Shown piece by piece: positions 52,342 to 61,291 of a stretch of DNA of 64,000 bases. The notes under the pieces are model-generated. The model made no database searches, had not been told where the DNA came from, and worked only from the letters and a program-made list of their open reading frames with translations. This stretch comes from Roseovarius sp. Pro17 (lineage in GTDB: Bacteria > Pseudomonadota > Alphaproteobacteria > Rhodobacterales > Rhodobacteraceae). The stretch is taken from positions 3,162,001 to 3,226,000 of the forward strand of contig NZ_CP141179.1 of assembly GCF_035599575.1 (NCBI RefSeq), written 5' to 3'. A program made the translations under genes and the position numbers. Each line of letters opens with the position of its first letter. The stretch's first letter is position 1.

Positions 52342-53796
52342 TCAAATCCTCAGAAGTGTTTGCATCATTTCATCGAGCGTCTGGATCATCCGGGCATTGG
52401 CGCTGTAGGCCTGCTCAATCAACAGGAGACGGGCTGTTTCCTCGTCGGAATTAACGCCGTCGGCCAGTAGCCGCTCTTCGAGGCCGGTTTGGCGGACGGC
52501 TGCGAAACTGGTGGCGCGATCCTCGGCCAGCGCAGTTTGTGCAAGCTGCGACACCATCGCGCCCAGATGCTGCGCCGTAGAACCGGACCCGCCGCCCAGA
52601 TCACCCGAAGCCATCGCCCGACTGCCCGATAATGCATCGCCCAGCGCATGAAGAAACCCGGCGTCGCCTGCGGCGCCCGGACCAGCTGTGCCCAGCCCAT
52701 CGCGCAATCTGCGCGCCTCGCCGCCCGCAGCGGGATCGACCAGCGCATTCAGCTGCATACGGCCCGCAACGCCAGTTTCATCTGCGGCATTAAAGACGCC
52801 ACCGGCATCGGTGAAGATACCGGGATCGGTCGGGCCCCTAGTCGCATCTAGGGCGGGATCCTGGAAGCGATCGATCATGTCACGCGCCAAGGCATCGACC
52901 TGCCGCTGCGCATCAACCGAAAGCGAATCGCGCACCTCGAACAGGGCCGAAAGGCGCCCCCCCGAGATCGGGCTGCGCATTCCGGCCGGCGCGATGTCCC
53001 GGCCGTCGATCTTGATCCCTGAAAGCAGACCTACATCCAGCGTCATATGTGGCGCTATGTCATTCGAGCGCGTGAACTCGAGCGTTGCGCTCGGGCCGTC
53101 AACCAGCGGTGCACCGCCCGGAGTCATCAGTGCAACGGCGCCGTCGTCACGCGGCACCTCACGCACTGGGATCATGTCGGCGACCCGATCGACGACGACT
53201 TGCCGATGATCCAAAAGGCTGGATGGATCATGACCGCGCCGTTGTGCATTCTGGATCTGAACATTCAGATCGCGAACCTGCCCAAGATCGGCATTGAGGC
53301 CGCGCACGGCGCTTTCGATCTGCTCTTCGGCGCGCATACGCTGTGACTGGATATCATCGGACACGTTATTGAACCCCGCGACAACCTCGACGGCGCGCTG
53401 TGAGACCTGTTGCAGACGGTTGTCCGCCTCCGGGCGACTGGCGGCCGTGATCAACGCCGCCTCCAGCGCCGCGATACGGGCAGACAGGGATCCGGGTTGG
53501 TCCGGCGTGCCGACCGCTCCTTGAACTTCCTTCAGGAACTGCGCGCGCGTTTCGCTATGTGCGAGCGCGCTGTCGGCCAGCCTGCGATCGGATAGCACGC
53601 CGGCGTCGACGTGACGCGTGATGCCGGTCACACGAACGCCGCCCCCGGCGCCGTAGCGATCATGAGACAGCGCGATGTCGCGGCGGCCATACCCGTCGGT
53701 CTGGATGTTGGCGAGGTTTGCCGACACGACGCCAGCAGCGCGCGCATTCGCCGAGAGGCCGCTTAGCGCGTTGGACAGTGCAGAAGTAATGCTCAT
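52342..53796 (-). CDS. flgK: Flagellar hook-associated protein FlgK
   Basis: 484 residues. The N-terminal rod motif (SALSNALSGLSANARAAGVVSANLANIQTDGYGRRDI) is in the expected ANNxANxxTxGY form. The C-terminal motif (DEETARLLLIEQAYSANARMIQTLDEMMQTLLRI) pairs with it. The mid-region has DRVADMIPVREVPRDDGAVALMTPGG. It forms the first hook-filament junction ring. It is separated from flgE by 64 bp that contain a strong G+C hairpin. Confidence 0.95.
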   Translation of the reverse strand: MSITSALSNALSGLSANARAAGVVSANLANIQTDGYGRRDIALSHDRYGAGGGVRVTGITRHVDAGVLSDRRLADSALAHSETRAQFLKEVQGAVGTPDQPGSLSARIAALEAALITAASRPEADNRLQQVSQRAVEVVAGFNNVSDDIQSQRMRAEEQIESAVRGLNADLGQVRDLNVQIQNAQRRGHDPSSLLDHRQVVVDRVADMIPVREVPRDDGAVALMTPGGAPLVDGPSATLEFTRSNDIAPHMTLDVGLLSGIKIDGRDIAPAGMRSPISGGRLSALFEVRDSLSVDAQRQVDALARDMIDRFQDPALDATRGPTDPGIFTDAGGVFNAADETGVAGRMQLNALVDPAAGGEARRLRDGLGTAGPGAAGDAGFLHALGDALSGSRAMASGDLGGGSGSTAQHLGAMVSQLAQTALAEDRATSFAAVRQTGLEERLLADGVNSDEETARLLLIEQAYSANARMIQTLDEMMQTLLRI

Positions 53797-53825
53797 TGTG
53801 ATATCCTTCGCTTAGATTTCGGCAC

Positions 53826-53844
53826 GGGCGCGCCGGGCGCGCCC
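53826..53844. other. Strong G+C hairpin between flgE and flgK
   Basis: GGGCGCGC (53826-53833) and GCGCGCCC (53837-53844) form a perfect 8-bp stem with a 3-base loop. It lies 16 bp after the flgE stop and about 30 bp before the flgK start on the minus strand. No T-run follows in the direction of transcription, so an mRNA-stabilising or partial-attenuation hairpin is more likely than a full terminator. Confidence 0.6.
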
Positions 53845-53860
53845 GCCTATCATCGTCGTA

Positions 53861-55165
53861 TTAACGCTTGATATTCGTCGTTTCTTGCAGCATCTCGTCG
53901 ACCGTCTGGATGACTTTGGCATTCGAGGAATAGGCACGCTGGGTCTGGATCATATCCGTTAACTCGCGCGCCACGTCGGTGGCGCTTTCCTCACGGGCGA
54001 AGGACACGATATCGCCCGTTGGTCCAGCGCCGGCGTCCCACAGGAAGAACGGACCACTATCAGGCGACGGCATGAAGGTTTGCTGGTCGAGAGACACCAT
54101 ACCGTTCGGATTGGGAAGATCGACCAGTGGCACCTGATAGATGATACGCGTCACCCCTGTATCAAAAGACGCATGGACAAACCCGTTTTCGTCAACCTCG
54201 GCAGATGTCATGTTGCCAACCGGCGAGCCATCCTTTGAGATCGCCAATGGCGCGAACTTGTCCCCCAGTTGAGTTAGCCCGTCCGGCGCGCCCAGCATGC
54301 CGATATTCACCTCCATAGGCCCACCTGCTACATTGACGATGAGCGAGCCGGTCGCGGCGTCGTATGCGCCGCCGGTGGCCCCGGTCGCCACATTCAGAAG
54401 AGTGCCGCCCGAAGCGCGTGAATCGTCGAAGCTCAGCGTGTACTCTCCTATTACGGCACCACCTTGAGCAGTATCGGTCAGGGTCATAGTCCACTCGTTC
54501 GAGTCCCCAGCGCCGGGAATAGTTGGCGTGAAACCGATTTCTACATTTTCCGGTTTTCCAAGATTGTCAAAATACACTACCGACAGGTTTTGGCCGGTGC
54601 CGTCCGCGCTGGCATTAGTATCGGTTGCAGGCAGGTTCAAACCCAGATTGATCGATGTCGTCGGCTCGCCGGTCAACTGATTCATGTTGATCTGGACTGG
54701 CTCCAGCCCGTCTACGGTATCACGCGGAAATTCGGGCACCGTGCCGTCGGGATTGGCTGGCCAGCCCAACAGAACCAGACCCCCTGCCGTCTTCAGAACT
54801 CCGTCTGCATCAGCACGAAACGAGCCTGTAGTCGTCAGAAGCATCTGCTGGTTACCGTTGCCAGCGCCTATCTGGCTGGACCGCGCGACCGGCAACATTC
54901 CTCGACCTCGAACGGCCAGATCCGTAGCATTCGACGTCGTGGTCAGCGAACCGCCCTGATCGATCAGTCGTTGGTTGACCGACCGTACGCCTCCGGCGGA
55001 ATAGCTGCCGCCATTTCCGCTGAGGACCATGGACTGAAAATCCGTTTCGACCCGCTTATATCCGTATGTGGCCGAATTTGCGATATTGTCCGAAATCGCG
55101 GCCAGGCGGTTTGCGTTGGCATTGAGCCCCGCCACACCCGCATTGAGCGAAGAAGAAATTGTCAT
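53861..55165 (-). CDS. flgE: Flagellar hook protein FlgE
   Basis: 434 residues from the ATG at 55165, with AAGG 9 nt upstream; the frame is open to 55186. N-terminal SSSLNAGVAGLNANANRLAAISDNIANSATYGYKR is the flagellar rod/hook motif, and the C-terminal VARELTDMIQTQRAYSSNAKVIQTVDEMLQETTNIKR is its partner. The middle has the FlgE D1 pattern GSFRADADGVLKTAGGLVLLGWPANPDG, also typical of FlgE. The protein builds the hook. A CtrA-like box lies 58-72 bp upstream. Confidence 0.96.
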   Translation of the reverse strand: MTISSSLNAGVAGLNANANRLAAISDNIANSATYGYKRVETDFQSMVLSGNGGSYSAGGVRSVNQRLIDQGGSLTTTSNATDLAVRGRGMLPVARSSQIGAGNGNQQMLLTTTGSFRADADGVLKTAGGLVLLGWPANPDGTVPEFPRDTVDGLEPVQINMNQLTGEPTTSINLGLNLPATDTNASADGTGQNLSVVYFDNLGKPENVEIGFTPTIPGAGDSNEWTMTLTDTAQGGAVIGEYTLSFDDSRASGGTLLNVATGATGGAYDAATGSLIVNVAGGPMEVNIGMLGAPDGLTQLGDKFAPLAISKDGSPVGNMTSAEVDENGFVHASFDTGVTRIIYQVPLVDLPNPNGMVSLDQQTFMPSPDSGPFFLWDAGAGPTGDIVSFAREESATDVARELTDMIQTQRAYSSNAKVIQTVDEMLQETTNIKR

Positions 55166-55222
55166 GGATACGCCTTTCTGCTGCATCGACTATCATCGAC
55201 GACCAGATATACGCGCGCTCCT

Positions 55223-55237
55223 TTAACATCCGGCTAA
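55223..55237. promoter_or_regulatory. CtrA-like box upstream of flgE
   Basis: TTAA-N7-CTAA (half-sites 55223-55226 and 55234-55237; on the minus strand TTAG-N7-TTAA) is one mismatch from the CtrA consensus. It lies 58 bp before the flgE start. The 7-base spacer on the coding strand is CCGGATG, close to the CCGATTG spacer of the fliL/fliF box. Confidence 0.5.
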
Positions 55238-55290
55238 CAGATAAAATCGTTTCGATCCCCTGCTGGTCTGCGGGGGTCCGCACAGCGATT

Positions 55291-56124
55291 TCAGATATCG
55301 CTGCGCAGAAATACCACCTCTAGCCGGTTGTTGCGGACTGCCATCGGATTTCGCACAGCCGGGTCCCGATCCGCATGGCCGGTCACGCGGGCAAAACGTG
55401 CCGACGGCAGGCCCTCCAGCATTAGCATCTCGCGCATGTGCTGGGCGCGCTGAGTTGAGATGTCCCACACCGGATTATTCTTCAGAACAATAGGCGCAGC
55501 GCGTATATGAGCCTCGACAGCTACACGATTGCGCACTAGGCCGCCCATTTCCGACAGCAGCGCAGTCAACTGAAGCAATACCTGCGTTGGCTGTGCACCA
55601 CCCTCCTCAAAGAGGGGTGCGTCTGCGATGTCAAAAATTTCGATCACCAGCCCCTCATCGGTGACGCGCGTAATGATGTGCCGCTTAAGCTTGGGCGACA
55701 CCATGCTTTCGCCGCTCCGCCCGTTCAGGGTGGCGTCCAGCTTGCGCTGCAACTCCTCCAGCGCGGCATCAGAGCCGACGCCGGTTTCGCCACGTGCGAG
55801 GCGCGATTCCGTTGCACGTCGGTTCGTCGCACCCAGACCATCCTGGGGCAGGATATCCTCCGCCATGAGGCTCTCACCGCCGAAATGGCCGTCGGCGCCG
55901 CCGGAAATTCGGCTGATCGGCACGGTTGGGCTGAAATAATCCGCCAGTCCCCTGCGTTGTTTTTCAGTCGTCGCGCTCAAAAGCCACATCAACAGAAAGA
56001 ACGCCATCATCGCCGTGACAAAGTCCGCATACGCGACCTTCCAGGCACCGCCATGATGCCCGCCGCCAGCGACGATCTTCTTTCTCTTGATGATGACTGG
56101 CGCCGCATTGCTGTGCGCGCTCAT
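55291..56124 (-). CDS. motB: Flagellar motor stator protein MotB
   Basis: 277 residues from the ATG at 56124, supported by GAGGTG 6 nt upstream. Residues KRKKIVAGGGHHGGAWKVAYADFVTAMMAFFLLMWLL comprise the plug-like N terminus and the single membrane helix with the proton-carrying Asp of YADF. The C-terminal OmpA-like domain (NPVWDISTQRAQHMREMLMLEG; FARVTGHADRDPAV) binds peptidoglycan and anchors the stator. Partner motA is at 38693-39577, so the stator pair is split about 16 kb apart. Confidence 0.95.
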   Translation of the reverse strand: MSAHSNAAPVIIKRKKIVAGGGHHGGAWKVAYADFVTAMMAFFLLMWLLSATTEKQRRGLADYFSPTVPISRISGGADGHFGGESLMAEDILPQDGLGATNRRATESRLARGETGVGSDAALEELQRKLDATLNGRSGESMVSPKLKRHIITRVTDEGLVIEIFDIADAPLFEEGGAQPTQVLLQLTALLSEMGGLVRNRVAVEAHIRAAPIVLKNNPVWDISTQRAQHMREMLMLEGLPSARFARVTGHADRDPAVRNPMAVRNNRLEVVFLRSDI

Positions 56125-56222
56125 CTCACCACCTCTTAACTCACCCAAGGCAAGAGATAGCAGTCAGGTATTACGGCGCCGTTAACACTTCAATTTGTAG
56201 GGGTTTCCGACACGACCCGGTC

Positions 56223-57857
56223 TTATCGACCGGCCATCAGCCGCAGCATCGTCACACGTGACAGATACCCAGTGACGGGAATGGCGCGCGAATCCTGATA
56301 CCAGCGAATAGCCTCGCGCGTTTGCGCGTCAAAGCGCCCATCGACAGCGCCCGGCTGCGCTCCGGCCTCGTCCAGGCGGCGCTCGATCATCAGGCGGCTG
56401 ATGCCTGAATCGGCGATCTCGCCCTCTTCGGCCTGCGCGCGGGCCATATCGTCCGACCCGCCGGGTACAGCTTGAAACGCGTCAAGCTGATTGCGGGCGC
56501 GGGCGGCATAGCGGCCCTTGGGATACGCCTCGAGGAACGAAATGTAGTGATCCGGCGTGTCGCCCGCGCGGGCCTCTCGCCAAGCGCGGCGTTCGGCATC
56601 GTCCTGTTCGGTGCGGCGATCATCTTCGATTTTCGCCAGACCCGCGCCCGCGGCCTCTGCAAACACACCATCGGGGTAGCGCCCCAGATAAGCACGCAGA
56701 CCAACCTCGCTTCCATCCTTGCCGGTTTCGGACCAGTAGGCGCGCTCCTCGCGCTCCTGCAGTTCGCGCGTCTCAGCCTCCTGAGCGGCCACCTCAGCCG
56801 CGTGCGCCTTGGCATCGGTGCGCAACGCAAACAACTGATTGCCCGTCAGATACCCCGTCTCTTCAAACCCACCCGTGCGCTGCCACGCGCCGATGGCCGC
56901 CCGGCTACCCTTGCCCAGACGTCCATCGATGCCCGAGCCATAATGGCCCAGCGCCTTGAGGTCCCTCTGGATACCCTTGCGGGCCTCGTCGCTCAGGTTC
57001 AGCTGGTCCTCAGCGGCGCGCGCCAGACGCTGCGGCTCGCCCCTGAGAATGACGATGCGCTCTTGGGCAAGTGCGCGATTGGCAGCATCAGGATAAGCGC
57101 GCAGATACATGCGGTAGGCCTCGATCGTGTCGACATCGCGGATGGCCTGCCAATATCCGGCCTGCATCATCTGTCCGTTTCCCGCTGCGGCTGCCTGCCC
57201 TAGGAAACCCAAATCCGCCGGGACATACCCCGACATTCGCACGCCGGACGGCAGACCTGCGGCCAGCGCGGCAAAGCTGGTCTCGGGTTCCAGCAGACCG
57301 CCCCTCAGAACATCGCTCAATGCGGCCGCGTCACCGACGATATAGGTCACCTCCCCGACCGACGTGATGTCGCCCAGGCCCGGCACCAGCCCCGACCCGA
57401 GCGATTTCGGCATACGCCCCGGAGCCAGCATGACGACACCGCGGCCGGACCTCTGGGCCATGTCCGACAGTGCGTTGATCGACATTCCAGTCGCGCCGAT
57501 TGTAATGCTGCTGGCGCCCACCGCGTCATTGGACAGCGACCAATTATCGCGCGTATTCCCAGCGAAGGGACCGTAGACCACAATCAGCAGTCGCTCGACC
57601 TGACCGTCGTCCAGCATCGTCTGCACCTCCTGCGCGGCACGGCGCATGGCGGCCGCGTCGCGACGGGTGGGCTGCACGACAGTAAAACCGGCCTCCTTCA
57701 ATGGCGCCTCAAAGGTGGAGGCAGACAGGCGCTCACCGCTGAGGAAAAACGGAGATTGCCCCGCGTCTCCATAGATCAGCGCGACGTTTTCGGCCCAGCC
57801 CGCGCCCGCCAAGATCACAGCCAGCGTAGCAAGTTTCAGGGTCGTGAATATCTGCAT
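56223..57857 (-). CDS. Exported protein with degenerate caspase-like domain and two peptidoglycan-binding domains
   Basis: 544 residues from the ATG at 57857, preceded by GGAGGG 8 nt upstream; an open frame to 58004 has no such support. Signal peptide LKLATLAVILAGAGWA. Residues 20-200 (NVALIYGDAG; LKEAGFTVVQPTRRDAA; LLIVVYGPFAG; GRGVVMLAPG) follow the strand order of caspase-like C14 domains but lack the catalytic His (FAG instead of GHG) and Cys, so it is probably inactive. PG_binding_1 units lie at about 290-335 (IQRDLKALGHYGSGIDGRLG) and the C terminus (LDEAGAQPGAVDGRF; IRWYQDSRAIPVTGYL). A charged Glu/Arg-rich helix lies between. It is last of an operon with an OmpA protein. Confidence 0.7.
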   Translation of the reverse strand: MQIFTTLKLATLAVILAGAGWAENVALIYGDAGQSPFFLSGERLSASTFEAPLKEAGFTVVQPTRRDAAAMRRAAQEVQTMLDDGQVERLLIVVYGPFAGNTRDNWSLSNDAVGASSITIGATGMSINALSDMAQRSGRGVVMLAPGRMPKSLGSGLVPGLGDITSVGEVTYIVGDAAALSDVLRGGLLEPETSFAALAAGLPSGVRMSGYVPADLGFLGQAAAAGNGQMMQAGYWQAIRDVDTIEAYRMYLRAYPDAANRALAQERIVILRGEPQRLARAAEDQLNLSDEARKGIQRDLKALGHYGSGIDGRLGKGSRAAIGAWQRTGGFEETGYLTGNQLFALRTDAKAHAAEVAAQEAETRELQEREERAYWSETGKDGSEVGLRAYLGRYPDGVFAEAAGAGLAKIEDDRRTEQDDAERRAWREARAGDTPDHYISFLEAYPKGRYAARARNQLDAFQAVPGGSDDMARAQAEEGEIADSGISRLMIERRLDEAGAQPGAVDGRFDAQTREAIRWYQDSRAIPVTGYLSRVTMLRLMAGR

Positions 57858-58043
57858 GTTGCAGCCCTCCAACCACGATCGGCGATGCCGTCGGGAACAC
57901 TTGTCCAACAGTTCGGACAAATTTGAAAGTCCAGCCTTGGAAAAAACCAAAAATCCGCCGACACAACGCACCGGCGGGCTTTCATCGTTTCCAGAAGTAC
58001 TCAAAGATGGTTGATCGCGCAGCGCATGGCCCGATCCGCGCGC

Positions 58044-58370
58044 TTAGTCCTGACTGAACCGTTCGATATGGGCGCGCATGTGCTCGGCCTCTTGGCGTGC
58101 CTCGCGCAGGCCGTCCATTGTTGCGGCCAGTTCGGCTTCGGTCTGGCTTAGCTGATTGGTCAGCTCGGCCTCGCGCTGCTGCAGATAGGTGATTGCCTGA
58201 TCGCGCGTTTCCTCAGCCTCGTGAAGCTCTTGAGCCATGCGATCCAACTCACCGACGTCGGAATGTGATACGCGGATAAAGCGATGCACCAGCCAGTTCG
58301 CAAACCAACCCAGTGCAAAGGCAACGAATAAAATGATCGCTGTCGCGATGATAAACTCAGTCCTGTTCAT
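58044..58370 (-). CDS. Membrane-anchored coiled-coil protein
   Basis: 108 residues from the ATG at 58370, inside the end of the upstream OmpA gene (14-bp overlap); the open frame to 58433 overlaps further and is basic nonsense. One membrane segment (FIIATAIILFVAFALGWFANWLV) is followed by a long Glu/Gln-rich coiled coil (LDRMAQELHEAEETRDQAIT; LTNQLSQTEAELAATMDGLR). No enzyme motif. Overlap with the OmpA gene suggests translational coupling and a shared envelope function. Function unknown. Confidence 0.78.
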   Translation of the reverse strand: MNRTEFIIATAIILFVAFALGWFANWLVHRFIRVSHSDVGELDRMAQELHEAEETRDQAITYLQQREAELTNQLSQTEAELAATMDGLREARQEAEHMRAHIERFSQD

Positions 58371-60270
58371 CGCCCGTGCTTTCTTCCGTCGCTTCGCCTG
58401 CCTCTTCCTGCCCCTCTTCTGCGGCGCTTTCAAGCCCCGAGTTGTCCGAGTCCGGCGTGGGCTGGGCCTCTATCAGCTTGAATTCGATACGACGGTTCGC
58501 CTCGCGGCCCTCTTCGGTGTCGTTTCCGGCAATGGGCGTGCTCTCGCCAAAACCCTTTGCGGTATAGCTCGACGTCAACACCCGGCGCGAGCGCAGCGCC
58601 TCTAGGACGGCATTTGCACGGCCCTGACTCAGCTCTTCGTTCATCTCCTCACGGCCCTGACTGTCCGTGTGGCCGCCGATCTGGATCTGAATATCGCCGC
58701 ACTTGCGGAGGATGTCTGCGATATCGTTCATAATCGCTGCGCCATTGCCGTCGATGTTAGACGAGCCGGGTTCGAAATTGATCTTGCGCTGCGATTGGAT
58801 GGCGGCGATCTGCGCAATGCATTCCTCGGGGGTGGGCAGGCCCGCAACCGGATCCAGCGCCTCCTTGTAGGTCACGTCGATATCGAATTGTGCTGCGCCG
58901 CCCAGCTTCTCCGCCAGAAGGCCTGCGATCTGCGCGCTAGCGTCCTTGCGACCGGTCTGACCGGTTACAGTCAGATTGGTGGGCGTCACCACAACGGCGC
59001 CCTGCGCCAGATATCCCAACGCCTCAAGGCCGGTCAGCACGCGCACCGGCCATTCGGCGGGCAACCCCTCGACGACGCGCGCCTTGACATAGACCGCGTC
59101 CGAGCGGAACCGCGCCTTGGCAAAGCTGTCGACCGTCTCGCGCAACCGTTGACTGCCCAGCTTGCCCCGCAGTTGCACCTGCCCCTCGGGCGACAGCGTG
59201 GCGATGAATTCGGGGGTCACCGGAGCGCCCTCGACGTCCGGTGGCGGCAACACGGCATGAAGGGCAAAGACATCGGGCAAATCGCTGTTCAGCCCGCCGA
59301 CAATATCGTCGAACTTTGATTCTGGCGTGCCTTGGGGGGCGATCAGCGCAATATCGGCGTCGGCGAAGGTCACGCTGCCGCCACCCAGATCGCCCAGCGC
59401 GGTGATCGCCCGAACGGCGGCGCGGCCCCACGCAGGCGTCGGAACGCCCAGACCGATGGTGCAGTCCGCCTCACCCTCCAGCCCCGCAGCGCGGGCGGCC
59501 TCGACAATTTCTCGCTGCGCCTCGGGCGTATCAGCCGAACAGGCATCAAAGCGTGCCACGCCATCTTCGATCAGGAAGCGCAGGGTAAAGGGCGTGATGA
59601 CAGGCCGCGGCGCCGATACGTCCACCGACACACGCAGACCGGCAGGCACTCGCCGTTGAAGGCTCTGCTCCAGCGCCAGTTTCTCTTCGGGACTGTCGGC
59701 CATTGTGATGATCGCGACGCGCCCCGAATCGACCGAAATCTTGGCGCGCGGGAGCTGCCCCAGCGCCCGTATGGCGTATCGCACGGCGGCGTCCCAGCCA
59801 CTGGCCACCGGATAATCGGCGGCCTCCAGCAAATCCGATACCTCTGCGCCGTCTGCAGCATCGGCCATATCCTCAAGGAAATCCTCACGATCCATCGACG
59901 CTGGGATCAGCCCGATCAGCGATATCCCGTGATCGTTGCGCAGGATCTCAACCGAAAAGCGGGGCGGCGCGATCTCGGCGGAATCCTCGATCAGCATCTG
60001 GTCGATCACCCGCGCCGCATCCACGATGCGCCCCGCCACTGTCAGCGCGGCAAAACGCTTGGCCTCGCTGGGCGCAACCCCGGCCAGAAAAACCTGCAAA
60101 CCGTCGGCGTCGACGTCGGTCCAGGTCATCCCTTCCTTGTCCAACTCGCTGCGCACGCTGCGGCGGGCGTTGTCCTCAATCACGCGGACCGAAAAGCCGG
60201 CAGCGACGAGGCACAGAATCGCTGCCAAGAAAAACGTTCCGGCAATCGCGAAAACAGAAGAAAGGCGCAT
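58357..60270 (-). CDS. OmpA-family envelope protein with BON-like repeats
   Basis: 637 residues. An uncleaved or signal-type N-terminal helix (VFAIAGTFFLAAILCLVAAGFSV) precedes about 400 residues of alternating helix-strand units (GLQVFLAGVAPSEAKRFAAL; QVQLRGKLGSQRLRETVDSF; LTVTGQTGRKDASAQI) resembling BON domains. The C-terminal OmpA domain reads INFEPGSSNIDGNGAAIMNDIADIL, IQIGGHTDSQGREEMNEELSQGRANAV and GFGESTPIAGNDTEEGREANRRIEF, with the Asp and Arg that hold diaminopimelate. The tail is acidic and low-complexity. It likely links inner membrane and cell wall. Confidence 0.88.
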   Translation of the reverse strand: MRLSSVFAIAGTFFLAAILCLVAAGFSVRVIEDNARRSVRSELDKEGMTWTDVDADGLQVFLAGVAPSEAKRFAALTVAGRIVDAARVIDQMLIEDSAEIAPPRFSVEILRNDHGISLIGLIPASMDREDFLEDMADAADGAEVSDLLEAADYPVASGWDAAVRYAIRALGQLPRAKISVDSGRVAIITMADSPEEKLALEQSLQRRVPAGLRVSVDVSAPRPVITPFTLRFLIEDGVARFDACSADTPEAQREIVEAARAAGLEGEADCTIGLGVPTPAWGRAAVRAITALGDLGGGSVTFADADIALIAPQGTPESKFDDIVGGLNSDLPDVFALHAVLPPPDVEGAPVTPEFIATLSPEGQVQLRGKLGSQRLRETVDSFAKARFRSDAVYVKARVVEGLPAEWPVRVLTGLEALGYLAQGAVVVTPTNLTVTGQTGRKDASAQIAGLLAEKLGGAAQFDIDVTYKEALDPVAGLPTPEECIAQIAAIQSQRKINFEPGSSNIDGNGAAIMNDIADILRKCGDIQIQIGGHTDSQGREEMNEELSQGRANAVLEALRSRRVLTSSYTAKGFGESTPIAGNDTEEGREANRRIEFKLIEAQPTPDSDNSGLESAAEEGQEEAGEATEESTGDEQD

Positions 60271-60331
60271 GAGTGGCCCAATCGTTATGAAAACCTAGGG
60301 GCGTTTTAGGCCCCTAGCCGCGGTTATTCAA

Positions 60332-61291
60332 TCACACCAAGAGGGCGATGGCAAAAAACGGCAGGGGCAGCAGGCCCGCGTCCCGGTTCGAGCGAAATAG
60401 CGTCAGCAGGCCCTTGGTGTCTTCGGTATCGAGCCGCGTCATCTGCCACAGCATGTGCAGGCCCAGCGCCCATGGACCCAGCAACGCGACCAGAACGGCG
60501 ATCCCATTGCCCCCCTTCGCCGCCAGTATCACAGCTGCGGTCATCAGCACGACAGCAGCCACCAGAAACCGGCGCAGCCAGATGGGCGAGCGGTCGCCAA
60601 ATAGACGCGCGGTGGATTTCACTCCGATCAGCGCGTCGTCTTCGGCATCCTGATGCGCATAGATCGTGTCATAGAATAGCGTCCATGCGATCCCTGCCAG
60701 ATAAAGGATCACCGCAGGCCATTCCAGCCGCCCAGTATGCGCCGTCCACGCCAGCAGCGCGCCCCAGTTGAACGCGATGCCCAGAAACACCTGCGGCCAC
60801 CACGTGAACCGCTTGGCAAAGGGATAAATCGCCACCGGCACCAGCGCGAGGATGCCGAGGGCGATCGCCATGGGTGGAAACGTCAGCAGGATCAAAAGTG
60901 CCACCAGCGTCTGCGCTACCAGCCATGCCAGTGCGCCGCGCACACTGACCTGCCCCGACGGGATAGGCCGCGAGGCTGTGCGTGCCACGCTGCCGTCGAT
61001 ATGCCGGTCGGTGATGTCGTTCCACGTGCAGCCAGCACCGCGCATCAGGAACGCGCCCAGCGCACAACCTATGAAAATCCACAGATCGAACCAGCGCGCC
61101 TGCCCGTCATGCAACATCGCCAGCAGCAAACCCCACCAGCAGGGCAGCAGCAGCAGCCATGTCCCAATGGGCCGATCCGCGCGAGACAGGCGCAGATAGG
61201 GCCGCGCCGCCGCTGGCGCGCGCCGATCCACCCAGTTTCCGGCAGCGGCATCGGCCACGGTGCCCTCTGGTCTAGGGTTGGCTGGGGTCAT
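60332..61291 (-). CDS. ubiA: 4-hydroxybenzoate polyprenyltransferase
   Basis: 319 residues from the ATG at 61291 with GAGG about 8 nt upstream; the open frame to 61750 is antisense to rsmE. The first Asp-rich motif is GCTWNDITDRHIDGSVART (NDxxDxxxD), the second YDTIYAHQDAEDD (DxxxD), and RPIPSGQVS lies between. Eight or more hydrophobic helices fit the intramembrane prenyltransferase fold. It attaches the isoprenoid chain in ubiquinone synthesis. Its start codon abuts that of rsmE on the other strand (CATATG). Confidence 0.95.
   Translation of the reverse strand: MTPANPRPEGTVADAAAGNWVDRRAPAAARPYLRLSRADRPIGTWLLLLPCWWGLLLAMLHDGQARWFDLWIFIGCALGAFLMRGAGCTWNDITDRHIDGSVARTASRPIPSGQVSVRGALAWLVAQTLVALLILLTFPPMAIALGILALVPVAIYPFAKRFTWWPQVFLGIAFNWGALLAWTAHTGRLEWPAVILYLAGIAWTLFYDTIYAHQDAEDDALIGVKSTARLFGDRSPIWLRRFLVAAVVLMTAAVILAAKGGNGIAVLVALLGPWALGLHMLWQMTRLDTEDTKGLLTLFRSNRDAGLLPLPFFAIALLV

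Noticed and set aside
60737..61291. Long upstream extension of the rsmE frame
   Set aside because: It is antisense to all of ubiA, is Arg/Gln/His-rich as expected of a shadow frame, and conserved RsmE sequence begins only after 61292.
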